Notes under the pieces: generated by a model
What the model was told of the DNA's origin: nothing
Database searches by the model: none
The model's input: only the letters and a program-made list of their open reading frames with translations
Assembly: GCF_024189295.1 (NCBI RefSeq)
Contig: NZ_JAIZEN010000005.1
Location: forward strand, 124,001-188,000
Origin: Halobacillus sp. A1
Lineage (GTDB): Bacteria; Bacillota; Bacilli; Bacillales; Halobacillaceae
Reading direction: 5' to 3'
Length of the DNA stretch: 64,000 bases
Translations under genes and position numbers: made by a program
Shown: positions 17,757 to 26,476 of the stretch, one piece after another
How the letters are laid out: every line of letters starts with the position of its first letter
Position numbering within the stretch: the first letter of the stretch is position 1

Positions 17757-18341
17757 ATGGAAAAAAGCAGGGAGAAAAGCCAAAATCGTTTTCAATGGTT
17801 TTTCTTGGTCATTGTAGTACCGACAATATTTGCGCTGACTATTATGTTAATTGTAATGAGCATGATGGGAATCAATGTTTTGGATAAAGGTGAGGAGTTT
17901 GCCAATAAAATACCAGGTGTATCAAGCCTGGTTACGACTCAGTCAGAAGAGAATGAACAGAGGACCACAGACCACTATGAATCGGCCATTGCGGATTATC
18001 AAGCAGAAATCGAACAGCTGGAAGGTGATAACAGTAGTAAAGACGCCACAATAGATGAATTGAATCAGACCATCATAAAGTTGGAAGCTAATTTAGAATC
18101 AGCTTCTGATGCAGCAGAGACTTCTGATGAAGAGACTGGAACCGATGATATTTCTGAAATGGCCAAATCTTTCCAGGAGATGGACGAGGAAGCTGCTGCA
18201 CCTATCCTGGAAAATATGGAAGGTGCTCTTGCTGTCTCCCTTCTATCCGAAATGCAAAGCGATGTGCGTGGAGCTGTATTAGGAGAAATGTCTCCCGAAG
18301 CTGCTGCACAATTAACGAGTTTAATGACGGAAGAGCAGTAA
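17757..18341 (+). CDS. ylxF: MotE-family protein (YlxF-like), single-pass membrane
   Basis: The 194-residue protein has one N-terminal membrane anchor (WFFLVIVVPTIFALTIMLIV, residues about 14-33), an acidic coiled-coil region (residues about 70-125) and a C-terminal MgtE-N-like module with AAPILENMEGALAVSLLSEM and GAVLGEMSPEAAAQLTSLM. This domain plan is that of B. subtilis YlxF and of MotE, a proposed chaperone for flagellar motor stators in some bacteria. The function in this organism is inferred. It sits between fliJ and fliK as in Bacillus. Confidence 0.85.
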   Translation: MEKSREKSQNRFQWFFLVIVVPTIFALTIMLIVMSMMGINVLDKGEEFANKIPGVSSLVTTQSEENEQRTTDHYESAIADYQAEIEQLEGDNSSKDATIDELNQTIIKLEANLESASDAAETSDEETGTDDISEMAKSFQEMDEEAAAPILENMEGALAVSLLSEMQSDVRGAVLGEMSPEAAAQLTSLMTEEQ

Positions 18342-18369
18342 ATAGAATGCTTTGAAAGGAGGTGAAATA

Positions 18370-19779
18370 TTGGAAATGATGCAGTTATTTAATGCAATGC
18401 CAGGTCAGTTTCTCTCATCCTTAAACAACGTCCAGCGTAAAGGTGAGCAATCCGACCTGATGACAGCTTTTGAGGATTTACTGCAGGGAGAATTAGTAGG
18501 GGAAGAAAACATTGAAAGTTTAATCGAAATGGTTAAGAAAGAGTTGAAGGGTTTCGGGATTACTATGAGCGGTGCTTCAGGTGATTTAAATCGGAAGAGG
18601 TTGTTTGAAAAAATTGAGAATACGGACTTATCTAAAGCAGCCCTCTGGAAAGGTGATGGTATGCCAGGAGAATTTGTACAGTTATTCAATATGACTAGCA
18701 AAGAACTTTCTTCATTAAATGAAAGGGAGCAAGTTAAGCTATCGGAATTCCTGAAAGACCTTCATAACGAAATAGCTTCGGCCTCCATATTTGACAATAA
18801 AAGCGTCATGATGTCTTTTATACAGCCTCCTATGGAATGGGACTCCGGTAAACCACTATCTGGAAATAGTGATGGATCATCGAAGAAGCAACTCCAGTCA
18901 CTATGGGGTAAATTTGAACAGTTGACGGGGAAGCTGTTTTCACAAGGGGATGCAGTGCCGCAAACGAAAAATGTGCCAATAGATCAGAAAACGATCATTG
19001 AATTGAAGCAAATTGTCGAACAGGTTACAAAATTGGCAGCAGCTTCTAAGGATTCAGGCGTTTTTACTGAAACCTTGTCTAGAGCAAGTAAAGCCAGCAG
19101 CCAAGAGCAGCAACAGCTTTTTTCTGATTTAGTGAAGAATTATGCTGACCGGAAATCAATGGTTGTTAATTATGCTCAACAAGCTCAAGTGACATCAAAA
19201 GATATGGCTAAGTGGCTTTCACAGTCAATAACTAAACTCACTCAGTCTGAACAGGCGCCCGCTCCTCATTTATCTTCTGCTCATCTCTCAATGAATATGT
19301 CAAAAGTAGAGCAGCATGTAATCCACTTGAATTCAAGCCAATCTCAACCTATGATGCAAAGCCAGTTCATGGAACAGTTTAACCAAATGATGAAGTCTTC
19401 TCGTATGTTTTCGAATTCTTCTGGTATGACAGAAATGAACATTCGTCTTAACCCCCAGCAACTAGGAGATATGACGGTACGACTCATGCAGATGAATGGG
19501 GAAATGACGGTGAAGATTCTAGTAACTTCACAGGCAGCCAAAGATATGCTCGATAGCAACATGAATCAATTAAGGCATATGTTCTCACCACAGCAGGTAG
19601 TGGTTGAAAAAACGGATATGACTTCAGGGGAGCAGTTTTTGGCGGAAGATGACAAAGAGGCTGGAGATTTTGGACATCAAAAAGATACCAGTCAGGAGGA
19701 ACAAGAATCTTCAAATGAACCACATGCTGAAGGAGAAGGAATATCCTTCCATGAAGTACTTATGAATGAGAAAGTGTAG
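18370..19779 (+). CDS. fliK: Flagellar hook-length control protein FliK
   Basis: FliK measures hook length and switches export specificity. The middle of the 469-residue protein is rich in Gln, Ser and Lys with little conservation, and the C-terminal part has the conserved FliK module (EMNIRLNPQQLGDMTVRLMQM, in part LNPQQLGDMTVRL, then GEMTVKILVTSQAAKDML). The start is TTG 18370 (or ATG 18376), because AAAGGAGGTGA lies just before; a TTG at 18352 is upstream of that site. An acidic tail follows the conserved domain. Confidence 0.92.
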   Translation: MEMMQLFNAMPGQFLSSLNNVQRKGEQSDLMTAFEDLLQGELVGEENIESLIEMVKKELKGFGITMSGASGDLNRKRLFEKIENTDLSKAALWKGDGMPGEFVQLFNMTSKELSSLNEREQVKLSEFLKDLHNEIASASIFDNKSVMMSFIQPPMEWDSGKPLSGNSDGSSKKQLQSLWGKFEQLTGKLFSQGDAVPQTKNVPIDQKTIIELKQIVEQVTKLAAASKDSGVFTETLSRASKASSQEQQQLFSDLVKNYADRKSMVVNYAQQAQVTSKDMAKWLSQSITKLTQSEQAPAPHLSSAHLSMNMSKVEQHVIHLNSSQSQPMMQSQFMEQFNQMMKSSRMFSNSSGMTEMNIRLNPQQLGDMTVRLMQMNGEMTVKILVTSQAAKDMLDSNMNQLRHMFSPQQVVVEKTDMTSGEQFLAEDDKEAGDFGHQKDTSQEEQESSNEPHAEGEGISFHEVLMNEKV

Positions 19780-19789
19780 GTGATTAGTT

Positions 19790-20230
19790 ATGACGAGTAT
19801 CGATCCGTCTTATTACTTGAATAATCAGCCGCGGAAAAGTACAGGAAGCAGTGATTTAGGAAAGGACGACTTTCTAAAGATTTTAATGGCTCAATTACAG
19901 AACCAGAATCCGCTTGATCCGATGGAAGATAAGGAATTTGTTTCTCAGATGGCTCAGTTTTCAAGTCTGGAACAAATGACGAATATGTCTCAAATGATGG
20001 AAAAATTCACAAATAACCAAAGCCCTATGCCGGTTATTCAGTACAGCGGACTTATTGGGAAAGAAGTGACTTATCCGGAGTACGATCAAGAAACTGGAGC
20101 AGTTTCCAAGTATAATGCCGGCAAAGTTCAGTCAGTCAGCCAGGCGGATGGAGAAGCTTTTCTGACACTGGATAACGGAGCAGAAGTGGCAATAGAAGAC
20201 ATAAACAAAGTTGCAGAAGCAAATGTTTAG
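19790..20230 (+). CDS. flgD: Flagellar hook-capping protein FlgD
   Basis: FlgD caps the growing hook. The 146-residue protein has the defining N-terminal segment LGKDDFLKILMAQLQNQNPLDPM (in part, LMAQLQNQNPLDPMEDKEF) and FSSLEQMTNM, followed by a short Tudor-like C-terminal region. Like other Bacillus FlgD proteins it lacks the larger enterobacterial FNIII insert. ATG follows AGGTGATT. Confidence 0.95.
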   Translation: MTSIDPSYYLNNQPRKSTGSSDLGKDDFLKILMAQLQNQNPLDPMEDKEFVSQMAQFSSLEQMTNMSQMMEKFTNNQSPMPVIQYSGLIGKEVTYPEYDQETGAVSKYNAGKVQSVSQADGEAFLTLDNGAEVAIEDINKVAEANV

Positions 20231-20243
20231 AAAGAAGTGATCC

Positions 20244-20612
20244 ATGATGGACCCTCGTATTCATCAACTGCATCAATCAATGCCTGTACCCACTTATAAA
20301 AAGGTACATAAAAATTCTCAATCTTCTTTCAAGGATGCCTTGCAGGAAGCAAGTGGTTTAAATGTCAGCAAGCATGCGCGGCAAAGGCTGGAGGACCGAA
20401 ACATTAAAATTGATGACTCTCAGTGGCAAAGGATTTCCAAAAGGATGTCTGAAGCAAAATCTAAAGGTGTTACCGACTCCTTAGTCGTTCTCAAGGATGC
20501 TGCACTTGTGGTCAGTACTAAAAACAATACAGTAGTCACCGCCATGAATAAAGAGGATACGGATTCTCATATTTTTACGAACATTAACGGCACGATTATT
20601 TTGAATGACTAG
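20244..20612 (+). CDS. Flagellar operon protein, TIGR02530 family
   Basis: This 122-residue protein matches what I recall of the TIGR02530 'flagellar operon protein' family found between flgD and flgE in many Firmicutes: LNVSKHARQRLEDRNIKI near the middle, then VVLKDAALVVSTKNNTVVTAMN and a final FTNINGTIILND. It has no signal peptide or membrane segment. The biochemical role is not established; position suggests a role in hook assembly. ATG follows GAAGTGATC; a second ATG is the next codon. Confidence 0.8.
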   Translation: MMDPRIHQLHQSMPVPTYKKVHKNSQSSFKDALQEASGLNVSKHARQRLEDRNIKIDDSQWQRISKRMSEAKSKGVTDSLVVLKDAALVVSTKNNTVVTAMNKEDTDSHIFTNINGTIILND

Positions 20613-20695
20613 GCTGGACCCGAGCGAGGGAAGCCTTGAAAGCTTATGGACTGAATGAAGTAAGCTAAACAAAAAATGGAAGGAATGATAGCGCT

Positions 20696-21619
20696 ATGCT
20701 ACGTTCAATGTATTCAGGTATTTCAGGTATGAAAGGTTTTCAGACATCTTTAGATACGATTGGAAATAACATCGCAAATGTAAACACTAGTGGGTTCAAA
20801 AAAGGCCGTGTTTCATTTCAAGATATGATGAGCCAGTCTGTTTCAGGTGCTCAGGGCTCTATAGAAAATCTGCGCGGAGGGGTCAACGCTGCTCAAGTAG
20901 GTCTTGGTTCTCAGATGGGTTCGATTGACAGCATACACACTCAGGGAAATCGCCAAACAACGGATCGTCCTCTGGATATTTCTATTGAAGGAGACGGAAT
21001 GTTTGTTTTAGCAGAAGGGACGGACGATGCTGCAATTGATCCAGAAGCTAAAACATTTGATGACCTCGGAGCCATAGATACGACGTTCACTAGAGCAGGT
21101 AATTTTTACTTGGATGGTGATGGTGCCATCGTTAACGGTGATGGTAAATATTTAGTAGGAGAATCCTATAATACGCCTGATGGAGAAGATTCTTCTCCTA
21201 GTGGACAAGCGGGACTTATCACAATACCTGAAGATGCTCAAAGCTTTAATGTTCAGTCGGACGGAACAGTAGGTTACGTAGACGGGAACGGGAACCCGCA
21301 ACAAGCCGGGCAAATACTGCTAGCTAATTTCTCTAACCCGGAAGGACTCGAGAAAGTTGGCGGAAGCACGTATAGAAATACCGATAATGCTGGTTTATTC
21401 GGCGATGACGAGGCCGGTCTGAATGGACTTGATGATTTATCTGCCGCTGGTGAGAACGGCACAGGCCAAATGGTTTCCGGCTCCTTAGAGATGTCAAACG
21501 TTGACCTGGCGGAAGCATTTACAGAAATGATTTCAGCGCAGCGAGGATTTCAGGCAAACACCCGTATTATCACGACCTCAGATGAAATTTTACAAGAGCT
21601 TGTGAATCTAAAACGATAA
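20696..21619 (+). CDS. flgE: Flagellar hook protein FlgE (FlgG-like family)
   Basis: This 307-residue protein forms the hook in the Bacillus system, although databases often call it FlgG. The N-terminus MLRSMYSGISGMKGFQTSLD and IGNNIANVNTSGFKKGRV motif, and the C-terminal SNVDLAEAFTEMISAQRGFQ helix, are those of rod/hook proteins. The domain between them is larger than in FlgB or FlgC. It is rich in Asp and Gly (many DGD and GDD words), fitting an extracellular protein in a salty habitat. ATG follows GGAAGGAATGAT. Confidence 0.9.
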   Translation: MLRSMYSGISGMKGFQTSLDTIGNNIANVNTSGFKKGRVSFQDMMSQSVSGAQGSIENLRGGVNAAQVGLGSQMGSIDSIHTQGNRQTTDRPLDISIEGDGMFVLAEGTDDAAIDPEAKTFDDLGAIDTTFTRAGNFYLDGDGAIVNGDGKYLVGESYNTPDGEDSSPSGQAGLITIPEDAQSFNVQSDGTVGYVDGNGNPQQAGQILLANFSNPEGLEKVGGSTYRNTDNAGLFGDDEAGLNGLDDLSAAGENGTGQMVSGSLEMSNVDLAEAFTEMISAQRGFQANTRIITTSDEILQELVNLKR

Positions 21620-21620
21620 T

Positions 21621-21661
21621 AAAGGAGGGAGGGGGCTTTTTCAGCCCCCAAAACCTATATG
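21621..21661 (+). promoter_or_regulatory. Shine-Dalgarno sequence separated from the swrD start by a GC hairpin
   Basis: AAAGGAGGG (21621-21629) is followed by GGGGGCT (21631-21637) that pairs with AGCCCCC (21643-21649), and the swrD ATG begins at 21659. Linear spacing from the ribosome site to the ATG is about 30 bases, too long; folding the hairpin reduces it to about 11, near optimal. No other ribosome site lies near the ATG. Confidence 0.7.
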
Positions 21662-21880
21662 ATTTCATTAACGAGGCTGAATGGAGAGACTTTTTGGTTT
21701 AATCCTATTTACATAGAAAAGATCCAGTGCAATCCTGATACGACAATTACGACAATACAAGGAAAAAGCTTCGTTGTGAAAGACGATCATGAGAAGGTTA
21801 TGAAAGATATGAAGCGGTTTTATAGAGAGGTCGGATTGGTCAGAATCGTAAACAAGGCAGGTGAGGAAAATGAAAAGTAA
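21659..21880 (+). CDS. swrD: FlbD-family swarming protein SwrD
   Basis: The 73-residue protein begins MISLTRLNGETFWFNPIYIE, the FlbD/YlzI family signature. In B. subtilis SwrD raises flagellar torque and is needed for swarming. The family start fixes the ATG at 21659, although the only good ribosome site is about 30 bases upstream behind a hairpin. The end overlaps the start of fliL by 11 bases. Confidence 0.9.
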   Translation: MISLTRLNGETFWFNPIYIEKIQCNPDTTITTIQGKSFVVKDDHEKVMKDMKRFYREVGLVRIVNKAGEENEK

Positions 21881-22289
21881 TGTATTTCGAACCATGCTTA
21901 TTGTGCTGGGAACGATCAGTGTGCTTGGTGTTGTAGCTCTTGTTCTTGTCATGAATATAAAAGAATCCGAGGCTGATGGGGAGCGGTCGATTGATGAAAT
22001 GGTAGAGGCTTCGCTTGTGACGGACGAGATTACAACAGACCTTGAGAATGGTGATTTTGTCCGTATCAGTTTTCAAGTAGTAACTGACAGTAAAGAAGCA
22101 CTTGAGGAACTGGAGAAAAGAGATTTCCAAATGCAGAATATTCTGTTGAAGGAACTAGCTGTAATGAACACAGAAGACTTTAAATCTGGGCTTGCAGATC
22201 TTGAAGAAAAGCTGAAGGTGAAGCTGAATGAGCTTATGAAGGAAGGACAAGTCACAGATGTGTACACGATCGATAAAGTACTTCAATAA
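21870..22289 (+). CDS. fliL: Flagellar basal-body-associated protein FliL
   Basis: FliL is a single-pass membrane protein around the stator. The 139 residues have an N-terminal membrane segment (MLIVLGTISVLGVVALVLV, residues about 8-26) and a periplasm-side domain ending EGQVTDVYTIDKVLQ, the usual FliL end (implying function in torque). ATG 21870 follows AGGTGAGG; a GTG at 21861 lies on that site and was not chosen. Confidence 0.92.
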   Translation: MKSNVFRTMLIVLGTISVLGVVALVLVMNIKESEADGERSIDEMVEASLVTDEITTDLENGDFVRISFQVVTDSKEALEELEKRDFQMQNILLKELAVMNTEDFKSGLADLEEKLKVKLNELMKEGQVTDVYTIDKVLQ

Positions 22290-22322
22290 TAAGAGTGGTC
22301 TTGATGAGGTGGAGGTGAGATT

Positions 22323-23324
22323 TTGGCAGAAGAGGTATTATCACAATCAGAAATCGACTCCTTGCTATCCGCACTGTCCACGGGAGAAATGGATGCAGAG
22401 GAGTTAAAAATAGAAGAAAAAGAGAAAAAAGTGAAAGTGTATGACTTTAAGAGGGCTTTAAGGTTCTCGAAAGATCAAATACGCAGCTTATCTAGAATTC
22501 ATGAAAACTTCGCCAGGTTATTGACTACTTATTTTTCAGCCCAGTTAAGAACTTACGTGAACATAACTGTCGCATCTGTCGATCAATTACCATATGAGGA
22601 ATTCATCCGGTCCATACCGACAATGACTATTTTAAATATATTCAAAGTACCTCCTCTAGAGGGACGTATTCTCATGGAGACTAATCCGCAGATTGCTTAC
22701 GCCATGATGGATCGCGTTTTAGGAGGAAGAGGAAGCGGCGTCAACAAGGTTCAGAATCTGACAGAAATTGAAACTACGATATTGACACAGATTTTTGAGA
22801 ACTCACTAGGAAATTATCAGGAAGCCTGGGGTTCAATTGTTGAAATTGAACCGATTTTAGAAGAAATGGAAGTGAATCCTCAGTTTCTGCAAATGGTTTC
22901 CCCGAATGAAACTGTCGTTGTCGTATCATTAAATACGTCGATAGGGGAAGCCAGTGGAATGATCAACATTTGTATCCCTCATGTGGTGTTGGAGCCTATC
23001 ATCCCTAAACTGTCTGTTCATTATTGGATGCAGAACCAGCAGCAAAAGGAAAGTGACCCTGAGGAGTACAAAGCTTTGTCAAATACGTTGAAACTGGCGG
23101 AAGTTGATGTCAGTGCGGTTCTAGGTGAAGCTGATATGTCGATCGAAGAGTTTCTGAGGCTTAATGAAGGTGACGTTATTAGACTGGATCAATTGATTGA
23201 TGAGCCGATGAGCCTTCGGGTTGATGAAGAAGAAAAGTTCCAGATTCAGCCAGGAAAAATCAAAAATAAGCTGGCTGTTCAAGTATTAAGTGAGTATCAA
23301 GGGGGTTCAGACTATGATGAGTGA
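22323..23324 (+). CDS. fliM: Flagellar motor switch protein FliM
   Basis: FliM is the CheY-P receptor on the rotor. The 333-residue protein starts with the CheY-binding peptide VLSQSEIDSLLSAL, then the CheC-like middle domain (YDFKRALRFSKDQIRSLSRIHENF in part) and a C-terminal SpoA/SPOA domain (LNEGDVIRLDQLIDEPMSLRV). Start is TTG 22323 after GGAGGTGAG. It overlaps fliY by 11 bases. Confidence 0.97.
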   Translation: MAEEVLSQSEIDSLLSALSTGEMDAEELKIEEKEKKVKVYDFKRALRFSKDQIRSLSRIHENFARLLTTYFSAQLRTYVNITVASVDQLPYEEFIRSIPTMTILNIFKVPPLEGRILMETNPQIAYAMMDRVLGGRGSGVNKVQNLTEIETTILTQIFENSLGNYQEAWGSIVEIEPILEEMEVNPQFLQMVSPNETVVVVSLNTSIGEASGMINICIPHVVLEPIIPKLSVHYWMQNQQQKESDPEEYKALSNTLKLAEVDVSAVLGEADMSIEEFLRLNEGDVIRLDQLIDEPMSLRVDEEEKFQIQPGKIKNKLAVQVLSEYQGGSDYDE

Positions 23325-24468
23325 CGACATGCTTTCGCAAGATGAAATAGATGCACTGCTTAACGGCGGTGGAGAAGATGAAAAAAAAGAAAATAGTGCA
23401 GAATCCTCTGAAGTAGAAAAATATATTTCTACACTAGAAGAAGATGCTTTAGGCGAAATCGGGAATATTTCGTTTGGAAGTTCAGCAACTGCCTTGTCCT
23501 CTTTACTGAATCAAAAGGTTGAAATTACGACTCCGTCCATATCAACTATCAAACGCTCCCAGTTAACCGATGAATTTCCTAAGCCGCATGTGGCCGTAAA
23601 TGTAAACTACACGGACGGTTTTTCAGGGGAAAACCTGTTAGTTATAAAAAGTAATGATGCTGCTGTTATCGCAGATCTCATGCTGGGCGGGGATGGTCAA
23701 TCGCCCATAGAGGAATTGAATGATATCCACTTAAGTGCTGTACAGGAAGCGATGAACCAAATGATGGGTTCTGCTGCCACAAGCTTATCCACAGTATTTA
23801 ACAAAAAAATCGATATCACACCTCCGACGATTAATGTATTGAATTTAGTAGAAAACAAGGGTACTGAACAAATCCCTGAAGATGAAGTGTTAATAAAGGT
23901 TTCATTCAAGTTGAGAGTAGGCTCATTGATAGACTCGAATATTATGCAGCTGCTATCGATCCCTTTTGCCAGATGTCTAGTGGATGAACTGCTAAATCCT
24001 CCAGAAGATGATCCAATGCCGTCCCTAGAGGAGAAAGTTGCTGAGCCGGAGGTTGAGGAACCGATAAATTCAAATGAACAGGAAAAAGACAAGCTTGAAA
24101 AAGAGCCAGAGCTGTTAGGTGGTGCCGGCGGCCAGGGATTGAACAATTCAAACGTTCAGAATGCTCAATTTTCCGATTTCGAACATGTGCAGTTGAATAC
24201 AAATGAACAGCATAATTTGGACATGCTCATGGATATTCCATTAAAAGTCACGGTTGAATTAGGCCGCACGAAACGGACAATTAAAGAAATTTTAGAATTG
24301 ACATCAGGCTCTGTCGTTGAATTAGACAAATTAGCTGGTGAACCTGTAGATATCCATGTCAATGAGAAGCTAATGGCTAAAGGGGAAGTTGTCGTAATTG
24401 ATGAGAACTTCGGAGTTCGCGTGACGGATATATTAAGTAAGAAAGATAGATTGAAAAAACTTAGATAG
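23314..24468 (+). CDS. fliY: Flagellar switch phosphatase FliY
   Basis: FliY is both a switch subunit (replacing FliN) and a CheY-P phosphatase. The 384-residue protein has an N-terminal CheY-binding peptide (MLSQDEIDALLNGG), two CheC-type active-site helices (EDALGEIGNISFGSSA and AVQEAMNQMMGSAA, each with the E..N pair), an acidic linker (residues about 230-290) and a FliN-like C-terminal SPOA domain. ATG 23314 follows GGGGG. Because cheC is absent from this locus, FliY may be the main CheY-P phosphatase here; that is inference. Confidence 0.95.
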   Translation: MMSDDMLSQDEIDALLNGGGEDEKKENSAESSEVEKYISTLEEDALGEIGNISFGSSATALSSLLNQKVEITTPSISTIKRSQLTDEFPKPHVAVNVNYTDGFSGENLLVIKSNDAAVIADLMLGGDGQSPIEELNDIHLSAVQEAMNQMMGSAATSLSTVFNKKIDITPPTINVLNLVENKGTEQIPEDEVLIKVSFKLRVGSLIDSNIMQLLSIPFARCLVDELLNPPEDDPMPSLEEKVAEPEVEEPINSNEQEKDKLEKEPELLGGAGGQGLNNSNVQNAQFSDFEHVQLNTNEQHNLDMLMDIPLKVTVELGRTKRTIKEILELTSGSVVELDKLAGEPVDIHVNEKLMAKGEVVVIDENFGVRVTDILSKKDRLKKLR

Positions 24469-24488
24469 AGCTTAAGGAGGAGATTGGA

Positions 24489-24851
24489 ATGGGAGAAAGA
24501 ATTCTGATTGTTGATGATGCAGCATTCATGAGAATGATGGTTAAGGATATTTTGACAAAAAACGGGTATGAAATTGCAGGGGAAGCGGAAGATGGTCAAA
24601 AAGCTGTGGAAATGTATAAGGAACAAAATCCTGATTTAGTCACAATGGATATAACTATGCCTGAAATGGATGGAATTACAGCATTAAAAGAAATCAAAGC
24701 GGTCAACCCTAACGCGAAGGTCATCATGTGCTCGGCAATGGGACAGCAAGCTATGGTTGTAGATGCGATTCAAGCAGGAGCTAAAGATTTTATCGTCAAA
24801 CCGTTTCAAGCAGAGCGAGTCATTGAAGCAATACAAAAAGCACTAAACTAA
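24489..24851 (+). CDS. cheY: Chemotaxis response regulator CheY
   Basis: CheY is the diffusible phospho-signal that acts on the FliM/FliY switch. The 120-residue receiver has acidic Asp9 and Asp10 (ILIVDDAAFMRMM), the phosphorylated Asp54 in VTMDITMPEMDG, Ser82 in the Thr/Ser switch position and Lys104 in DFIVKPFQ. All key residues are present. ATG follows AAGGAGGAG. Confidence 0.97.
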   Translation: MGERILIVDDAAFMRMMVKDILTKNGYEIAGEAEDGQKAVEMYKEQNPDLVTMDITMPEMDGITALKEIKAVNPNAKVIMCSAMGQQAMVVDAIQAGAKDFIVKPFQAERVIEAIQKALN

Positions 24852-24866
24852 AGAGTAGGGATTTAA

Positions 24867-25520
24867 ATGATGCGAAGAACGATTCAAAGTACAGCACTGT
24901 TATTTATGGCCGGGGCAATCATTTTATCTTTCGGGTCTATTGTGTCAGCAAGTCCGTCAGTTACTGATTGTGCCGAGAACCCTGAGATGCAGGGATGTGG
25001 TTCTGATGAAAGTGGAGTGGAATCGCCTGGGCAAGAGATACCTTCAGCTGACTCAGAAGAGAACCCCTCTATGATTTGGAATATCATTAAATTAATTTTT
25101 GCTTTACTTTTAGTACTAGCACTTATTTATGGTTTACTAAAGTTTTTCAACAAACGAAGTAAAATGTTCCAAAAAAATCGAACGATGGAAACATTGGGAG
25201 GAGTTACCCTTGCACCTAACAGATCTCTGCAAGCCGTACGTATCGGAAACGAAATTTACGTAGTCGGTGTTGGTGATTCTATCAATCTGATTACAGAGAT
25301 CACAGATCAAGCGACGAAGGATACCCTCGTAAAGCAGGAGGAACATCCGGATATCATTCAAAAAGGGTTCGGAGAATTTCTGAAAAATAGAGCGAAATCT
25401 AACCAAAACCAAAGCGGGAAATCATCTACCGTTCAGTTCCAGCAATTATTTGAAAAGCAGCTGAATGAAATGAAAGAGAATAGGCGGAAATCGATGAATA
25501 GGAAGGATGATCAATCATGA
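24867..25520 (+). CDS. fliO: Flagellar biosynthesis protein FliO (FliZ)
   Basis: FliO helps to assemble the FliPQR export gate. The 217-residue protein has a signal-like segment (LLFMAGAIILSFGSIVSA, residues about 11-28), a short acidic outer loop with two cysteines (TDCAENPEMQGCG), a membrane segment (IIKLIFALLLVLALIYGLLKFF in part) and a basic cytoplasmic tail with LAPNRSLQAVRIGNEIYVVG. This is the architecture of B. subtilis FliZ/FliO. ATG 24867 is followed directly by another ATG. It overlaps fliP by 4 bases. Confidence 0.9.
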   Translation: MMRRTIQSTALLFMAGAIILSFGSIVSASPSVTDCAENPEMQGCGSDESGVESPGQEIPSADSEENPSMIWNIIKLIFALLLVLALIYGLLKFFNKRSKMFQKNRTMETLGGVTLAPNRSLQAVRIGNEIYVVGVGDSINLITEITDQATKDTLVKQEEHPDIIQKGFGEFLKNRAKSNQNQSGKSSTVQFQQLFEKQLNEMKENRRKSMNRKDDQS

Positions 25521-26182
25521 GTGAATTTGTTGATATCTTTTCCGGTTCAGATCCTGAAGACGTAGCAACGTCTGTCCGCCTTTTGCTTTTATTAACTGTT
25601 TTATCGCTTGCTCCTGGTATTTTGATTCTTATGACGAGCTTTACAAGAATACTTATCGTTCTTTCGTTCGTAAGGACATCACTGGCTACTCAGCAAATGC
25701 CGCCTAATCAAGTGCTCATAGGTATCGCTTTATTTATGACCTTTTTCATCATGGCTCCTACATTTCAGGAGGTCAACGATCAAGCGCTGACTCCTTTATT
25801 TAATGAGGAAATCACGTTAGATGAGGCTTATGAAGAAGCGAGTATCCCAATGAAAGATTTCATGGCTAAGCATACAAGGCAGAAAGATTTGGCTTTGTTC
25901 ATGGGGTATTCCGAAATGGACCAGCCTGAAACTATACAGGATGTCCCGATGACAACCCTTGTACCAGCCTTTGCGATCAGCGAATTGAAAACAGCCTTTC
26001 AAATGGGATTCATGATTTTTGTTCCTTTTCTCGTCATTGATATGGCAGTTGCAAGTGTATTGATGTCGATGGGGATGATGATGCTCCCTCCGGTGATGAT
26101 TTCATTACCATTTAAAATATTGCTGTTTGTTTTAGTTGATGGATGGTATTTAATTTCAAAATCATTATTGGAAGGCTTCTAA
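25517..26182 (+). CDS. fliP: Flagellar type III export gate protein FliP
   Basis: FliP forms the core of the export channel. The 221-residue protein has the family blocks LTVLSLAPGILILMTSFTRI (in part), VLSFVRTSLATQQMPPNQVL, the large outer loop, and FLVIDMAVASVLMSMGMMMLPP. Four hydrophobic segments are visible. ATG overlaps the fliO stop. Confidence 0.97.
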   Translation: MSEFVDIFSGSDPEDVATSVRLLLLLTVLSLAPGILILMTSFTRILIVLSFVRTSLATQQMPPNQVLIGIALFMTFFIMAPTFQEVNDQALTPLFNEEITLDEAYEEASIPMKDFMAKHTRQKDLALFMGYSEMDQPETIQDVPMTTLVPAFAISELKTAFQMGFMIFVPFLVIDMAVASVLMSMGMMMLPPVMISLPFKILLFVLVDGWYLISKSLLEGF

Positions 26183-26204
26183 ATGGGTGAAGGAGGTTAC
26201 ATAA

Positions 26205-26474
26205 ATGACAACTGAATTAGTCCTGGAGTTCGCCAAAGAAGGTATATATACTGTTCTGCTGATTTCAGGTCCCTTGCTGATATTAGCTTTAGCGGTCGGT
26301 TTATTGGTCAGTATTTTTCAGGCTACGACACAGATTCAAGAGCAAACATTAGCGTTCATTCCAAAAATCGTTGCCGTTCTAATAGGAATGATTTTTTTCG
26401 GCCCATGGATGTTGACAATTATGGTGCAGTTTACAGCCAATGTTTTTGAAAACTTGAACATGCTGGTCGGATAG
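26205..26474 (+). CDS. fliQ: Flagellar type III export gate protein FliQ
   Basis: FliQ is the small two-helix gate subunit. The 89-residue protein has two membrane segments and the conserved SIFQATTQIQEQTLAFIPKI loop. ATG follows GAAGGAGGTTAC. Confidence 0.97.
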   Translation: MTTELVLEFAKEGIYTVLLISGPLLILALAVGLLVSIFQATTQIQEQTLAFIPKIVAVLIGMIFFGPWMLTIMVQFTANVFENLNMLVG

Positions 26475-26476
26475 AG

